From contig NZ_LGAK01000029.1 in assembly GCF_001292705.1 (NCBI RefSeq), positions 1-64,000 on the forward strand: a DNA stretch of 64,000 bases, given 5' to 3'. This DNA is from Marinagarivorans algicola (GTDB lineage Bacteria; Pseudomonadota; Gammaproteobacteria; Pseudomonadales; Cellvibrionaceae). Below, one piece after another: positions 36,732 through 46,329 of this stretch; position 1 is the stretch's first letter, and the number at the start of each line of letters is the position of its first letter. The position numbers and the translations under genes are program-made. Below the pieces are notes generated by a model that was given only the letters and a program-made list of their open reading frames with translations, made no database searches and was not told where the DNA came from.

Positions 36732-37725
36732 TTTTTTCTCCTGCTGTCGCGGAGGTATTAGTCATCGGTCGTGCTATTTTCTCACAGACTTTTAACGCCA
36801 AGTGCTCTTCGCGCTGCCCGAGTATTGTCTTAAACATAGGGACGCCATTGGCCGTTAATATTTGATACTCTGATAAGTTAATTGGAATAATATCACCAGG
36901 GCGTAACTCGACGATATCCCTCAAACTCACTTCACGTCGTGCAACATCGCACTCCAATTCAACCTCTGCATCCATAACATCTTCACGCAAAGCATTAATC
37001 CAGCGGTCATCTCTTTCATCGGTGTCTGATTGCAAACCAGCATCTAAAATTTCACGAATCGGCTCAACCATCGAATATGGCATTGTGATATGTAACTCGC
37101 CACCACCACCATCAAGCTCGACATGAAAAGTGCTCACTACCACTACCTCACTAGGGCTTACAATATTAGCCATTGAGGGGTTGACCTCGGAATTAACAAA
37201 CTCAAATTCAATGGGCTTTATTGCACGCCAAGCTTCGCGTAAATCGATAAATGCCTGCTCTAAGACCATTTGCACAACACGCAATTCTGTTGGTGTAAAT
37301 TCACGCCCTTCAATTTTTGCGTGTCTCCCATCGCCTCCAAAAAAATTATCTACCAGCTTAAAAACCAATTTAGCATCTAAAATAACCAGCCCTGTACCAC
37401 GCAAGGGCCGAAATTTCACCATGTTCAAACTGGTTGGAACATACAGCGTGTGAACATACTCACCGAATTTTTGAATTTGTATTCCACCTACTGATACATC
37501 GGCAGTACGACGCAATAAGTTAAACATGCTAATCCGGGTATAGCGGGCAAAACGCTCATTAATCATTTCCAGCGTAGGCATTCGCCCGCGTACAATACGA
37601 TCTTGACTAGTTAAATCATAATTACTAACCGCCAGCGGATCACTGTCATCTTCAGTATCAACATCACCATCATCAACGCCATGCAATAGCGCATCAATTT
37701 CGTCCTGCGAAAGTAAATCTTGCAT
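36724..37725 (-). CDS. fliM: Flagellar motor switch protein FliM
   Basis: A 333-residue C-ring protein with an N-terminal CheY-P binding motif (LLSQDEIDALLHGV), a CheC-like middle domain (GGDGRHAKIEGREFTPTE) and a C-terminal SpoA domain (LRPGDIIPINLSEYQ). Interaction with phosphorylated CheY switches rotation. It lies 14 bases after fliL and overlaps fliN. Confidence 0.97.
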   Translation of the reverse strand: MQDLLSQDEIDALLHGVDDGDVDTEDDSDPLAVSNYDLTSQDRIVRGRMPTLEMINERFARYTRISMFNLLRRTADVSVGGIQIQKFGEYVHTLYVPTSLNMVKFRPLRGTGLVILDAKLVFKLVDNFFGGDGRHAKIEGREFTPTELRVVQMVLEQAFIDLREAWRAIKPIEFEFVNSEVNPSMANIVSPSEVVVVSTFHVELDGGGGELHITMPYSMVEPIREILDAGLQSDTDERDDRWINALREDVMDAEVELECDVARREVSLRDIVELRPGDIIPINLSEYQILTANGVPMFKTILGQREEHLALKVCEKIARPMTNTSATAGEKNE

Positions 37726-37739
37726 GTTTATTCCTAATA

Positions 37740-38252
37740 TTACTGCATGACAAAATTAGTAAAAAGAACTTGCTCTACACCGACACTACCGACTTCCTCT
37801 TCCAATATTTTTTGAATTTCCTGCAAGCACTCTTGGCGCAATAATTCTTTTCCTTCGGCGGTTTGCACCTCTTCATAGTTTTGCCCTCCAATCGTCAATA
37901 CCAAAGCATTCGCAATGGTAGGGGCATGTAATTCGATAGCTGACACAATAGCTGGATCACGAATCAATAATGTGACATCAACTTGAGCATAACGCTGGCG
38001 ACCTTTATGATCATAATTAACTACAACAGAGGGTTTTATAGGGTAGTAAATAGCGGGCGCCTTGACTTCTTCGACCGCTTCTTCAATAGCCTCACTATCG
38101 ACAGCTTCAGGGGGAGGCGACAACACTTTAAGTGCCACAATCGTTCCACCAACCGATAAGCCAACTAAAACTACAGCTAAGATTATTAAAAAAATTAACT
38201 TTTTTTTACCTCCGCCAGAACCTTCTTCTACTGGCGCATCATCTTCTGCCAT
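37740..38252 (-). CDS. fliL: Flagellar basal-body protein FliL
   Basis: A 170-residue inner-membrane protein with one N-terminal helix (about 18-42, LIFLIILAVVLVGLSVGGTI) and a periplasmic domain with YYPIKPSVVVNYDHKGRQRYAQVDVTLLIRD (key pattern) and VEQVLFTNFVMQ at the end. FliL supports stator function. A Glu/Ala-rich spacer follows the membrane helix. It lies 128 bases after fliK and 14 before fliM. Confidence 0.95.
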   Translation of the reverse strand: MAEDDAPVEEGSGGGKKKLIFLIILAVVLVGLSVGGTIVALKVLSPPPEAVDSEAIEEAVEEVKAPAIYYPIKPSVVVNYDHKGRQRYAQVDVTLLIRDPAIVSAIELHAPTIANALVLTIGGQNYEEVQTAEGKELLRQECLQEIQKILEEEVGSVGVEQVLFTNFVMQ

Positions 38253-38380
38253 GTCAATATTCCGTCAATGTTAAGACTAAACAACCTTGAAGAAAAAAAT
38301 TGCAAAATAAATGCCATAAGACCCTTAGATAAAATATAAGCACAAATAAAAATGTCATGACAAAGGCGTAATCATTCAGG

Positions 38381-39841
38381 CTAAGCAAATTGATCAATAC
38401 CTGACGATGGTAGTGCTATCTCGATCGTTTGAGTATCTATATCATCAGATATCTCATCGGCCACTATTGGCGTGTGCTCATCATGATTTTGAGAGTCTTG
38501 ATCAGGCGCTGCCTGTTGATCATCCACGTCCGCTTGAATCAACGCCATACCCTCGGATTCCAGTGTATCGCGCAAGCGCTGTACACCTTGATCTAAAGCC
38601 TCACGTACACCTGCATTTTGTGCCGAAAAGATCACAGCAACCTGATCTTGATTGACAGATATTTTGATATTGATCGGGCCCATTTCTTGTGGATTTAATT
38701 GAATTTCAGCCTGCTTAATATTTTGCGACACTAAGCTCGCCGTGCGCTCAGCAATTTGATCTGCCCAGCCAGGCATCCCCACACGCATCTGCGCCGTTAG
38801 CGTGACTTTCTCAGCACCGGAGGCCAATGTTTTTGGCTCCGTACGCTCGATCGCTAGCGTACTTACAGATTTTATATCAAGATGAGCATCCGCTTCTGTA
38901 AGTGTCTCTTGCGCTGACGTATCTATTATTGTGCTCTCGGATACACTGCGCCCGAGCATGTTATTGAGCTGAAAATTAATTTTTTGATGGGTCAATACCG
39001 CCTCACCTTGCCCGTGAGAGGCTGCGAGTTTTCCAGCCGAATTCATCGCCAGCTGGGCAATCGATTTATCGCTTGGCATGGCTGATCCGAGATCGACCTC
39101 AGGTCCTTTAACTGTAACGTTCGCACTCTCGCGACCCGTAGCGGTAATAGCCGCCATTGCTTGGCTAAGTTTTGCGCTGGCACCGCGGGCATCGAGCGTG
39201 TCATTGCTTTGCGCTAATACTGAAGTACTCGAATATTTCACCTCAACAACTGGCAGCCCTCCAGTCATCATCCCTGTCTTATTAATCTCGTCAGTACTCA
39301 TTTGAAGCGTACTGGCTGTTAACGCTTTTTCATGCTTAGCGTTAAATTCGAATCGGCCCAACAACGCACCACCACCAAAGTTATCACTATTGGTATCTGA
39401 TGGTAATAGTTTCAAAGCGTCATCACCAAAAGCGCTGCCTTCAAGCATTGCGCCACTCATGCCAACGTTTGGTGTTAGTGCGATTTCTTGACTGACCAAT
39501 ATTAAGCCCTGCTCATTAGCAGAGACATCGATTGCCTGATCAATATGACTCGCAACCACGCTTAATGCCGCTTCCGATAATAACGCACTCTCGTCATCAG
39601 CGATTAATATTTGCTTATGCTCTAGCTCATGACTCTGAGGACTTTTTTCGGCATCAGATACCTTATGGCTAATAGCCTGCCCTTTGGCTTTTACTGACGA
39701 CTCGTCAAAAGATGCCTTAAAAGGTTTTTCTCTAGGGGCTTCTTGAGTTGAGCGGTCAACTATTTGGCGTGCTTTGTGAGCCTGCTTAATTGTAGATTTG
39801 CTAGAGGGGATATCGAGACTTGAAGGGGATTCTGACCGCAT
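38381..39841 (-). CDS. fliK: Flagellar hook-length control protein FliK
   Basis: A 486-residue hook ruler. The long N-terminal part is polar, low in complexity and weakly conserved, as expected. The C-terminal FliK domain (about 360-450) has ADQIAERTASLVSQNIKQAEIQLNPQEMGPINIKISVNQDQV (key pattern QAEIQLNPQEMGPI) and VREALDQGVQRLRDTLESEG. It is the first gene of the fliKLMNOPQR-flhB run, with a sigma-54 promoter candidate 57 bases upstream. Confidence 0.93.
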   Translation of the reverse strand: MRSESPSSLDIPSSKSTIKQAHKARQIVDRSTQEAPREKPFKASFDESSVKAKGQAISHKVSDAEKSPQSHELEHKQILIADDESALLSEAALSVVASHIDQAIDVSANEQGLILVSQEIALTPNVGMSGAMLEGSAFGDDALKLLPSDTNSDNFGGGALLGRFEFNAKHEKALTASTLQMSTDEINKTGMMTGGLPVVEVKYSSTSVLAQSNDTLDARGASAKLSQAMAAITATGRESANVTVKGPEVDLGSAMPSDKSIAQLAMNSAGKLAASHGQGEAVLTHQKINFQLNNMLGRSVSESTIIDTSAQETLTEADAHLDIKSVSTLAIERTEPKTLASGAEKVTLTAQMRVGMPGWADQIAERTASLVSQNIKQAEIQLNPQEMGPINIKISVNQDQVAVIFSAQNAGVREALDQGVQRLRDTLESEGMALIQADVDDQQAAPDQDSQNHDEHTPIVADEISDDIDTQTIEIALPSSGIDQFA

Positions 39842-40117
39842 AATTCACCTGTAATTTAAATAACAACAGCCAAGCTGTCTAGATCAAGTGTTTTATGTAG
39901 CAGGTTTTAAGCCAACCAGGCAAAGGGGGATCACGTTAAATCACGGCGATAATTTCATCATGAATATCTATGCTCAATTACATCATCGATGAGTATCAGG
40001 CCAGCCTATATAGGCTTTAAGTTATCAAGTACAAGTCAATGAACTAATTAGTGTGGGATATTACTAATACCGAATCTCTGTGATTTTTTTATTTTTCAAC
40101 GATGATTAAATCATTAC
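39842..40117. other. Leader gap between the Hpt gene and fliK
   Basis: 276 bases with no open frame. The part next to fliK holds the sigma-54 promoter candidate described separately. The rest is AT-rich and unassigned. Confidence 0.6.
39898..39915 (-). promoter_or_regulatory. Candidate sigma-54 promoter for the fliK operon
   Basis: Read on the minus strand, TTGGCTTAAAACCTGCTA has GG and GC separated exactly as in -24/-12 promoters (consensus TGGCAC-N5-TTGC). Transcription would start near 39887, about 45 bases before the fliK ATG. RpoN control of mid-to-late flagellar genes is known in Pseudomonas and Vibrio. Consensus match only. Confidence 0.55.
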
Positions 40118-40450
40118 TTAGTGATCAATAATGACTTGGCAAGCAGCGGAAAACTCTGTCTTTAAAGCGGCAACAATTGTCTCTGCAGCGGTTAAGTCAT
40201 TCGCATGTCCCATTGCCTCTAACTGCCCACAAAGATCAGCTAAAGGGCCAGCCCCTATATTGCGACTACTGCCTTTTAAGCCATGCGCTTCGGTATACAG
40301 CAATTGTGGATTTTGTTCTTCAAGGGCTAATAATATTTTATCTACGCGCTCTTGGCCATCCGCCACAAATCGTTCAACCAACAATGGAAAACCATCGTCT
40401 AATAGCTCTTTAAGCTCATCTAAAACATCTAAATTTACTGCTTCGCTCAT
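40118..40450 (-). CDS. hptB: HptB-like histidine phosphotransfer protein
   Basis: A 110-residue single Hpt domain with phospho-acceptor His56 in TEAHGLKGSSRNIGA. It is a helical bundle that relays phosphate between hybrid sensor kinases and receivers. Gene order Hpt - receiver/PP2C - STAS beside flagellar genes matches hptB-hsbR-hsbA of Pseudomonas aeruginosa, which controls swarming and biofilm formation. A TTG at 40453 is possible, but the ATG at 40450 follows GAGGG and is chosen. It lies 115 bases after the hsbR-like gene. Confidence 0.85.
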   Translation of the reverse strand: MSEAVNLDVLDELKELLDDGFPLLVERFVADGQERVDKILLALEEQNPQLLYTEAHGLKGSSRNIGAGPLADLCGQLEAMGHANDLTAAETIVAALKTEFSAACQVIIDH

Positions 40451-40565
40451 CAATTAACCCTCATCGCTATTAAATGTATAGGCTTTAATATGATCTCTTT
40501 CGGCGTATAAAATCAGACAAATTATTGCTGACGTTTTATCGATACTAGAGCGTATCGGTGTCACA

Positions 40566-42314
40566 TTAATCATCGGTACTCCACCTAAAAATAGCTTCCA
40601 CTTTGTTACCTGGCACATTGATGGTTAATTTTTCACAAATAGATTCTATGAGCTGTAATCCACGACCATAATAATTAGGGTGTAAATTACCATCGGCAGT
40701 ACGCTCAATGTCATTTTCTTTAACAAAGCCACTACCACTATCGGTAAAGCGAATAGTTAACACGCCACCATCTGCACACGCCTCTAGCTGGTGCTCAAAG
40801 TCAATAGTCACCCAACCCTCAACTAGTTCAGCTAGCCCCTCTTTACGTAAGCGATAATATTCCACAAACCCCTCTGGCGATGATTTAAGCTGTGATGATA
40901 AATTCAATACGCCGTGTTCCACCGCATTATTAAATAGCTCAGACAATACCGTATATAACACAGAACTACTTTGACGCAGGTGTGGAACTTCAGAAATCAC
41001 ATTTAGCAATAAAGGTAAAGGGTCAAAGGTTTTTAATGACGAGGTATTTAGCCGCAATGTCATTGCCCAATCTGCCAAACTACCTCTTGACTTGGGAGCA
41101 TTCAATAATATTTTTTGAGCAATACTGTCATCGGGCATCGCCAAAGACACCATAGAAACATCGTCATCACCATCACTATCGCCGATATGCTCTTGGACCT
41201 GCTTTAATATGTTACCAAACACATCGGCCACAGGGCTCTGAGCATTCAATAATGCATTCAGTCGCTCCTCACCAAACATTTCACCTTCGGGCTTTCGGGC
41301 TTCAATAATGCCATCTGACCACAAAAATAATTCATCACCCTCATGCATTTCGTACCGTGTAGGCGTATGGTTAAACTCCCGATTCGATAATACACCTAGC
41401 GGTAAATTACCTGATTTAAGCATATCAAAACGCTGGGACGCTGCCCGATAAATTCCACCTTCAGGTAATCCACCCGACCATATTAAGGCCCGCTTTTTAT
41501 GGAAACTGAGATCGACGGCTGTAGCACAACAAAACAAACCAACAGGCAAGGTATGATAAAGCTTACCGTTGATCTCACGAATAATATCACCAATACTAAA
41601 GCCCTTTCTCGCCATTCCATGAAATATAGAAGCCAATGGCATAGAACCAATAGCCGCTGGCAGACCATGACCTGTAAAATCCCCCAAAAGCATTAATAAG
41701 CTACCTGTAGGACTAAGGTCAGCCAACAAAACATCCCCATTAAATACCGCCAGTGCCGACATGTAATATTTAATAATGGGCAAATCTAAGGTACCTGCAT
41801 GAGTGATTTTATCAAATACCTGCTTAGCAACTTCTTGCTCTTGCATGAGATGCTTATTATTTAATTCAATTTGATCTCGCTGACGCACCATGGTTTGGTT
41901 CATCTCACGCATACGATAAAAAGCTTTTATTTTAGCTTCAATAATAATGGCGTTATAAGGCTTCGGTAAAAAATCATCGCCACCAGATTCAAGACAGGTT
42001 ACTAACGATTCGGTATCGGCCAGCGAAGTCAAAAAGACAATTGGAGTAAATAAATCTCCCGATAACGCCCGTATTTTTTTAGCCGCTTCCATGCCATTGA
42101 GGTTCGGCATCAGTACATCCAAAAAAACAAGGTCAGGATTTTCTTGCTCAAATTTTTCGACTGCCTCAACGCCGTCTTCTGCTAATATTACGTTGTAACC
42201 ATCTTTTTTTAGCATGCACTCTAAAATCATACGGTCAACAGCAGAGTCTTCTGCCACCAATATTTTTATTTTAGATTTACTAATAATAGCCTCTGTAGTT
42301 TTCACAGAATTCAT
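40566..42314 (-). CDS. hsbR: HsbR-like response regulator with PP2C phosphatase and anti-sigma kinase domains
   Basis: A 582-residue partner-switch regulator. Residues 17-130 form a receiver (acceptor Asp66 in LVFLDVLMPN). About 190-395 is a SpoIIE/PP2C phosphatase (LADLSPTGSLLMLLGDFTGHGLPAAIGSMP in pieces, LWSDGIIEARKPEGEMFG, GDDDVSMVSLA). The C-terminus (about 430-580) is an HATPase_c anti-sigma-kinase-like domain (ELFNNAVEHGVL, FTDSGSGF, YYGRGLQLIESICEKL). This is the P. aeruginosa HsbR layout: phosphate from HptB would switch it between kinase and phosphatase action on the STAS protein encoded just upstream. Confidence 0.88.
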   Translation of the reverse strand: MNSVKTTEAIISKSKIKILVAEDSAVDRMILECMLKKDGYNVILAEDGVEAVEKFEQENPDLVFLDVLMPNLNGMEAAKKIRALSGDLFTPIVFLTSLADTESLVTCLESGGDDFLPKPYNAIIIEAKIKAFYRMREMNQTMVRQRDQIELNNKHLMQEQEVAKQVFDKITHAGTLDLPIIKYYMSALAVFNGDVLLADLSPTGSLLMLLGDFTGHGLPAAIGSMPLASIFHGMARKGFSIGDIIREINGKLYHTLPVGLFCCATAVDLSFHKKRALIWSGGLPEGGIYRAASQRFDMLKSGNLPLGVLSNREFNHTPTRYEMHEGDELFLWSDGIIEARKPEGEMFGEERLNALLNAQSPVADVFGNILKQVQEHIGDSDGDDDVSMVSLAMPDDSIAQKILLNAPKSRGSLADWAMTLRLNTSSLKTFDPLPLLLNVISEVPHLRQSSSVLYTVLSELFNNAVEHGVLNLSSQLKSSPEGFVEYYRLRKEGLAELVEGWVTIDFEHQLEACADGGVLTIRFTDSGSGFVKENDIERTADGNLHPNYYGRGLQLIESICEKLTINVPGNKVEAIFRWSTDD

Positions 42315-42463
42315 GCATCAGCCCTTAGATATTTTTATTATAAGGCGGTGATGCATCAAGTGATTGATGCATCACCCTTAAGACATATTGAACATCTAGA
42401 TAGTTAGCAAAGCTCAACTTTGAGCAGATGCTCAGTCATGACGCATCACTTAGAAGGCACTGC

Positions 42464-42769
42464 CTATTGAATACTGAATAATTTTTCAAAACTTGAAATG
42501 GCAAATATCTTTTTCACCTCTGGCGAACAATTTGAAATTGTGATTTCTGCTTTATCTCCGCCAGCATAATCACGTAAAACCAGTAACATGCCTAATGCTG
42601 AGCTATCTAAATATTCGGCTTTACGTAAATTCACCTCATAACCTGCCAGCGCACTTTGCCCGCTTTCGTAGCAACTGCGAAACTCATCTAAAGAACTTGC
42701 ATCAAAGCGACCGTCAACTTCAATCATTAATGTTTTACCGTCACCAGAAACAGAAGAATTTATTGCCAT
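42464..42769 (-). CDS. hsbA: HsbA-like STAS anti-anti-sigma factor
   Basis: A 101-residue STAS-domain protein with VDGRFDASSLDEFRSCYE and the phosphorylation motif AEYLDSSALGMLLVLRDYAG (Ser56/57). In the P. aeruginosa system HsbA is phosphorylated and dephosphorylated by HsbR and binds either FlgM or a diguanylate cyclase. Gene order and domain match make the same role likely. It is the first of three co-directed genes. Confidence 0.87.
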   Translation of the reverse strand: MAINSSVSGDGKTLMIEVDGRFDASSLDEFRSCYESGQSALAGYEVNLRKAEYLDSSALGMLLVLRDYAGGDKAEITISNCSPEVKKIFAISSFEKLFSIQ

Positions 42770-43041
42770 GAGTTATATCCACCTTTAAAGACTCAATCAA
42801 AAAATGTAATGACTTGATTCAACAATACATGGGCACTGATTCGGCGAAAACCGCCTTTCAATGAACCCGCCTGTTGCGCCATAAAACAAGAATAGCCCAA
42901 AACCTACTTTGCGCGAGAGAATGCTTGAACTTTTGATGAGCAATGAAATAGATCCGACAAAATGACGCCTAAAGCAACATTTGGGTGAGCTCTGGTAATT
43001 TGGTATGCTCTACCTTTTAACGCAACCAGCGAGAGACCTTT

Positions 43042-43779
43042 ATGATTGCTACAGATAAAAGCCCAGATTTTAGTGAGCTCGACACGCAACTCCAAAGCAA
43101 AAGCCCGCGTCAAATTATTGAATATGCTTTTTCACAACACGAAAATATCGCTATCTCTTTTAGTGGCGCCGAAGACGTCGCATTGATTGATATAGCCAGT
43201 AAACTGCGCCCAGATGTGCAGGTTTTTACCCTAGATACTGGTCGCCTGCACCCCGAAACCTACCAATTTATTGATCGCGTACGCGATCACTATAAAATCA
43301 ATATCGACGTACTTGCACCACAAGCTGCTGCGGTACAAGCACTCACCACCGAAAAAGGCTTTTTTAGCTTTTATCAGGACAACCATCAGGAGTGTTGCGG
43401 TATTCGAAAAATAGAACCACTCAAGCGAAAACTCGCGAATATGGATGCTTGGATAACAGGCCAGCGCAAAGATCAAAGCCCAGGAACACGCCTAGGAATC
43501 CCAGTGATTCAAACCGATGAGAATTTTGCAGGACCCAAACGCACGCTAACCAAATACAACCCACTCGCCAACTGGTCTTCGGATGATGTATGGACACACA
43601 TTCGCGCACTAGAAGTACCTTATAATACACTGCATGACCAAGGCTTTATTTCAATCGGTTGCCAGCCGTGCACTCGCCCTGTAGGGCCCAACCAGCATGA
43701 GCGCGAGGGTCGCTGGTGGTGGGAAGATGCCACCAAAAAAGAATGCGGATTGCACAATACCAACCTCAATGGCGGATAA
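43042..43779 (+). CDS. cysH: Adenosine 5'-phosphosulfate (APS) reductase CysH
   Basis: Reduces activated sulfate to sulfite with thioredoxin. The 245-residue protein has the PP-loop-like [33 protein letters not shown], the Cys pair in [13 protein letters not shown], a second CxxC in [10 protein letters not shown], and the catalytic Cys in KKECGLH at the C-terminus. The two Cys pairs bind a 4Fe-4S cluster and mark an APS reductase rather than the cluster-free PAPS reductase of E. coli. GAGAGACCTTT precedes the ATG. It is a single gene, convergent with ilvA. Confidence 0.95.
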   Translation: MIATDKSPDFSELDTQLQSKSPRQIIEYAFSQHENIAISFSGAEDVALIDIASKLRPDVQVFTLDTGRLHPETYQFIDRVRDHYKINIDVLAPQAAAVQALTTEKGFFSFYQDNHQECCGIRKIEPLKRKLANMDAWITGQRKDQSPGTRLGIPVIQTDENFAGPKRTLTKYNPLANWSSDDVWTHIRALEVPYNTLHDQGFISIGCQPCTRPVGPNQHEREGRWWWEDATKKECGLHNTNLNGG

Positions 43780-43872
43780 GTAAACCGCAGGGCATGCTGA
43801 TTTTTGCCCACATCACCTGATGTTTATCAGCGACCTAACCCTCAGGCATCAATATAACCCCGCATGCCATAC

Positions 43873-45402
43873 TTATTGATTAAGTGACGCCAGGAATTGT
43901 TGGTACGCGGGGTTATTCGTCTCTTCCCAAAAAGCATAATTTAGCGCTTTTAGGGCTTTTTCTACATCGGGACGCTGCAATGGGGCAACTTGCAAACCAA
44001 TCAATACCCGACCATAAGCTGCGCCATGGTTGCGATAGTGGAAAAGCGATATATTCCAGCGATTGGCTAATAAAGTTAAAAACTTTAACAGTGCGCCTGG
44101 TCGCTCAGGAAATTCAAAACGATAGACAACTTCATCTTTTAAAGTCGCTGGCGCATGCCCGCCAACAAGATGGCGAATATGCAATTTAGCCATTTCATTA
44201 TCGGTCATATCGATAACGCCATAACCTTGGCGCGTCAACAGTGCCAGTAACGCCTCTTTATCGTCACTCGCAGGTGTGATTTGCAAGCCCACAAAAATCG
44301 TTGCCTTAGCGCCACCTGCATAGCGATAGTTAAACTCTGTAATATTGCGCTTACCCAGCAATTCACAAAATTTGAGGTAGGCTCCGGGCTTTTCAGGGAT
44401 GGTTACAAGTAGGACCGCCTCTCGGCGTTCACCAATTTCGGTTCGCTCAGAGATATAACGTAACCGATCAAAGTTAGTATTGGCGCCACTGTGTACAGCA
44501 ATCAGGGTTTCGTTTTCACAACCGCTCTCTTGTGCGTATTTTTTGAGGCCTGCAAGTGCGCACGCCCCAGCAGGCTCAGCAATTGATCGAGTATCTTCAA
44601 AAATATCTTTAATGGCCGCACAAATTTCATCGGTGGTTACTGTAATCACGCCATCAATGGTATCTTTTAAAACTCGATAATTTTCTTCCCCTATTTGCGC
44701 CACGGCAACGCCATCGGCAAAAATCCCCACTTGCGGTAAAATAGCGCGTTTTTTTTGCTTGATGGCCAACTTAAGGCAAGCGGCATCTTCGGGCTCTACC
44801 GCATACACTTTGATTTCAGGGCGAACATATTTAATATAAGCGGCCATACCGGCGCACAATCCACCCCCACCTACGGGGATAAAAACAGCATGAATATCGG
44901 AGGTATGCTGGCGCAACAGTTCCATAGCAACTGTTCCTTGGCCTGCGATCACATCTGGGTCATCATACGGAGCAATATACGTCAGTGCTTTTTCCTTAAC
45001 TAACTGCTTGGCTAAATTAGAGGCCTCATCATAAGTATCACCATGCAATACAACATTCGCACCATGGCGCTTAACAGCACTCACCTTAATAGCGGGCGTT
45101 GTTTGCGGCATCACAATGGTCGCAGGTACGCCCATATGACGGGCCGAGTAAGCCAAACCTTGAGCATGATTACCCGCCGATGCCGCAATAACACCGCGCT
45201 CGCGCAGCGATTTGGGTAGCTTAAGTAGCTTGTTATATGCACCACGAAGCTTAAACGAGAAAACAGGTTGTAGATCTTCACGCTTCAAATACACTTTATT
45301 ACGTGTTTTTTCACACAACAAGGGTGCGTAATCGAGCGGGGTTTCTACGGCAAGATCATAAATACGCGCATCTAATATGCGCTTGATATAAGACTGTGGC
45401 AT
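43873..45402 (-). CDS. ilvA: Threonine ammonia-lyase, biosynthetic IlvA
   Basis: A PLP enzyme that deaminates threonine to 2-oxobutanoate, the first step of isoleucine synthesis. It has 509 residues. The PLP lysine is K51 in FSFKLRGAYNK, followed by AASAGNHAQGLAYSA and the phosphate loop PVGGGGLCAG. The C-terminus (about 325-505) carries two ACT-like regulatory domains (REAVLLVTIPEKPGAYLKF and VVYRFEFPERPGALLKF), so feedback inhibition by isoleucine is expected. It is single, downstream of a terminator that closes the FKBP gene. Confidence 0.97.
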   Translation of the reverse strand: MPQSYIKRILDARIYDLAVETPLDYAPLLCEKTRNKVYLKREDLQPVFSFKLRGAYNKLLKLPKSLRERGVIAASAGNHAQGLAYSARHMGVPATIVMPQTTPAIKVSAVKRHGANVVLHGDTYDEASNLAKQLVKEKALTYIAPYDDPDVIAGQGTVAMELLRQHTSDIHAVFIPVGGGGLCAGMAAYIKYVRPEIKVYAVEPEDAACLKLAIKQKKRAILPQVGIFADGVAVAQIGEENYRVLKDTIDGVITVTTDEICAAIKDIFEDTRSIAEPAGACALAGLKKYAQESGCENETLIAVHSGANTNFDRLRYISERTEIGERREAVLLVTIPEKPGAYLKFCELLGKRNITEFNYRYAGGAKATIFVGLQITPASDDKEALLALLTRQGYGVIDMTDNEMAKLHIRHLVGGHAPATLKDEVVYRFEFPERPGALLKFLTLLANRWNISLFHYRNHGAAYGRVLIGLQVAPLQRPDVEKALKALNYAFWEETNNPAYQQFLASLNQ

Positions 45403-45483
45403 AAAACAGGATGACTTAAAGTGAAAACCCTCATACTACTGGATGAGCGCTGCTAAGTCATGGGCTACAAAATAGACACGCAT

Positions 45484-45511
45484 AAAAAAGCCCGATAAAT
45501 CGGGCTTTTTT
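45484..45511. terminator. Rho-independent terminator after the FKBP gene
   Basis: AAAAAAGCCCGA and TCGGGCTTTTTT form a perfect 12-base inverted repeat around loop TAAA, lying 15 bases beyond the FKBP stop on the minus strand. Its symmetry makes it bidirectional. Confidence 0.93.
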
Positions 45512-45525
45512 ATTGACTGAGTCTC

Positions 45526-46329
45526 TTAGTGGGCGTGTGGATCATCACCACCGTGCGCTGCGCCATGAGCACCGCCATGACCCGCAGGTGCTTCTGGGTT
45601 GATTTCTAACAATTCAACTTCAAACACCAATGCTGAATTAGGACCAATAGGACCTGTACCATTTTCGCCATAGGCAAGCTCAGCTGGAATATAAAGCTCA
45701 AATTTTTCACCTACCTTCATCAACTGTAAGCCTTCAACCCAGCCCTGAATAACACCTGAAACAGGGAAGCTAACAGGCTCGCCGCGATCTTTAGAGCTAT
45801 CAAAAACAGTGCCGTCTATTAAGGTACCATGGTAATGTACTTTTACAGTATCTTCCGCTTTAGGTGAAGCTGCGCCTTCTTCGGCTGCGCTAATCACTTT
45901 GTATTGCAAGCCAGACTCTGTGACTTTAACGCCATCTTTCTTGGCATTTGCGTCCAAGAAGGCTTTACCTTTCGCTAAGTTTTCTGCACCAAGCTTCTTC
46001 GCTTCAGCAGCACGCTTTTCTTCTTGCTGAGTCTGGAACTCCATCATGATTTTTTGTTGCTCTTCTTGAGCAATGCGAGGTTCTTTCTCGCTAGCCACAT
46101 CTTGAATTGCCATGCCCATGACGGTTTTATCCAACGCAAACTCACCTTGCTGAGCTTGCTTAGCCATGCGGTAGCCCACAATGTATGTTACTTTTTGCTC
46201 AATAGTCGTGAGTTCAACTTCTGAGGGGGCAGCAGCTTGCGCAGCAGGCTTATTACAACCGGTGGTAATTAATGCAGCCGATACCGCCGCCGCAAGGAGG
46301 GTGTTCTTGCAAGAAAACAACGTCTTCAT
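45526..46329 (-). CDS. FKBP-type peptidyl-prolyl isomerase lipoprotein
   Basis: A 267-residue envelope folding catalyst. The signal ends in a lipobox (ITTGC, Cys about 25). An FkpA-like N-terminal dimerisation region (KVTYIVGYRMAKQAQQGEF, FQTQQEEKRAAEAKKLGAEN) follows, then the FKBP domain (about 140-245) with YHGTLIDGTVFDSSKDRGEP, VIQGWVEGLQLMKVGEKFELYIP and AYGENGTGPIGPNSALVFEVEL. The last 20 residues (GHGGAHGAAHGGDDPHAH) are His/Gly-rich and unusual for FkpA, and could bind metal as in SlyD. It has its own terminator. Confidence 0.92.
   Translation of the reverse strand: MKTLFSCKNTLLAAAVSAALITTGCNKPAAQAAAPSEVELTTIEQKVTYIVGYRMAKQAQQGEFALDKTVMGMAIQDVASEKEPRIAQEEQQKIMMEFQTQQEEKRAAEAKKLGAENLAKGKAFLDANAKKDGVKVTESGLQYKVISAAEEGAASPKAEDTVKVHYHGTLIDGTVFDSSKDRGEPVSFPVSGVIQGWVEGLQLMKVGEKFELYIPAELAYGENGTGPIGPNSALVFEVELLEINPEAPAGHGGAHGAAHGGDDPHAH

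Noticed and set aside
43042-43779. Annotating cysH as an E. coli-type PAPS reductase
   Set aside because: The paired Cys motifs for a 4Fe-4S cluster are present, which marks the APS-reductase group.
43884-45003. Plus-strand open frames inside ilvA
   Set aside because: They are antisense shadows of a clearly conserved gene.
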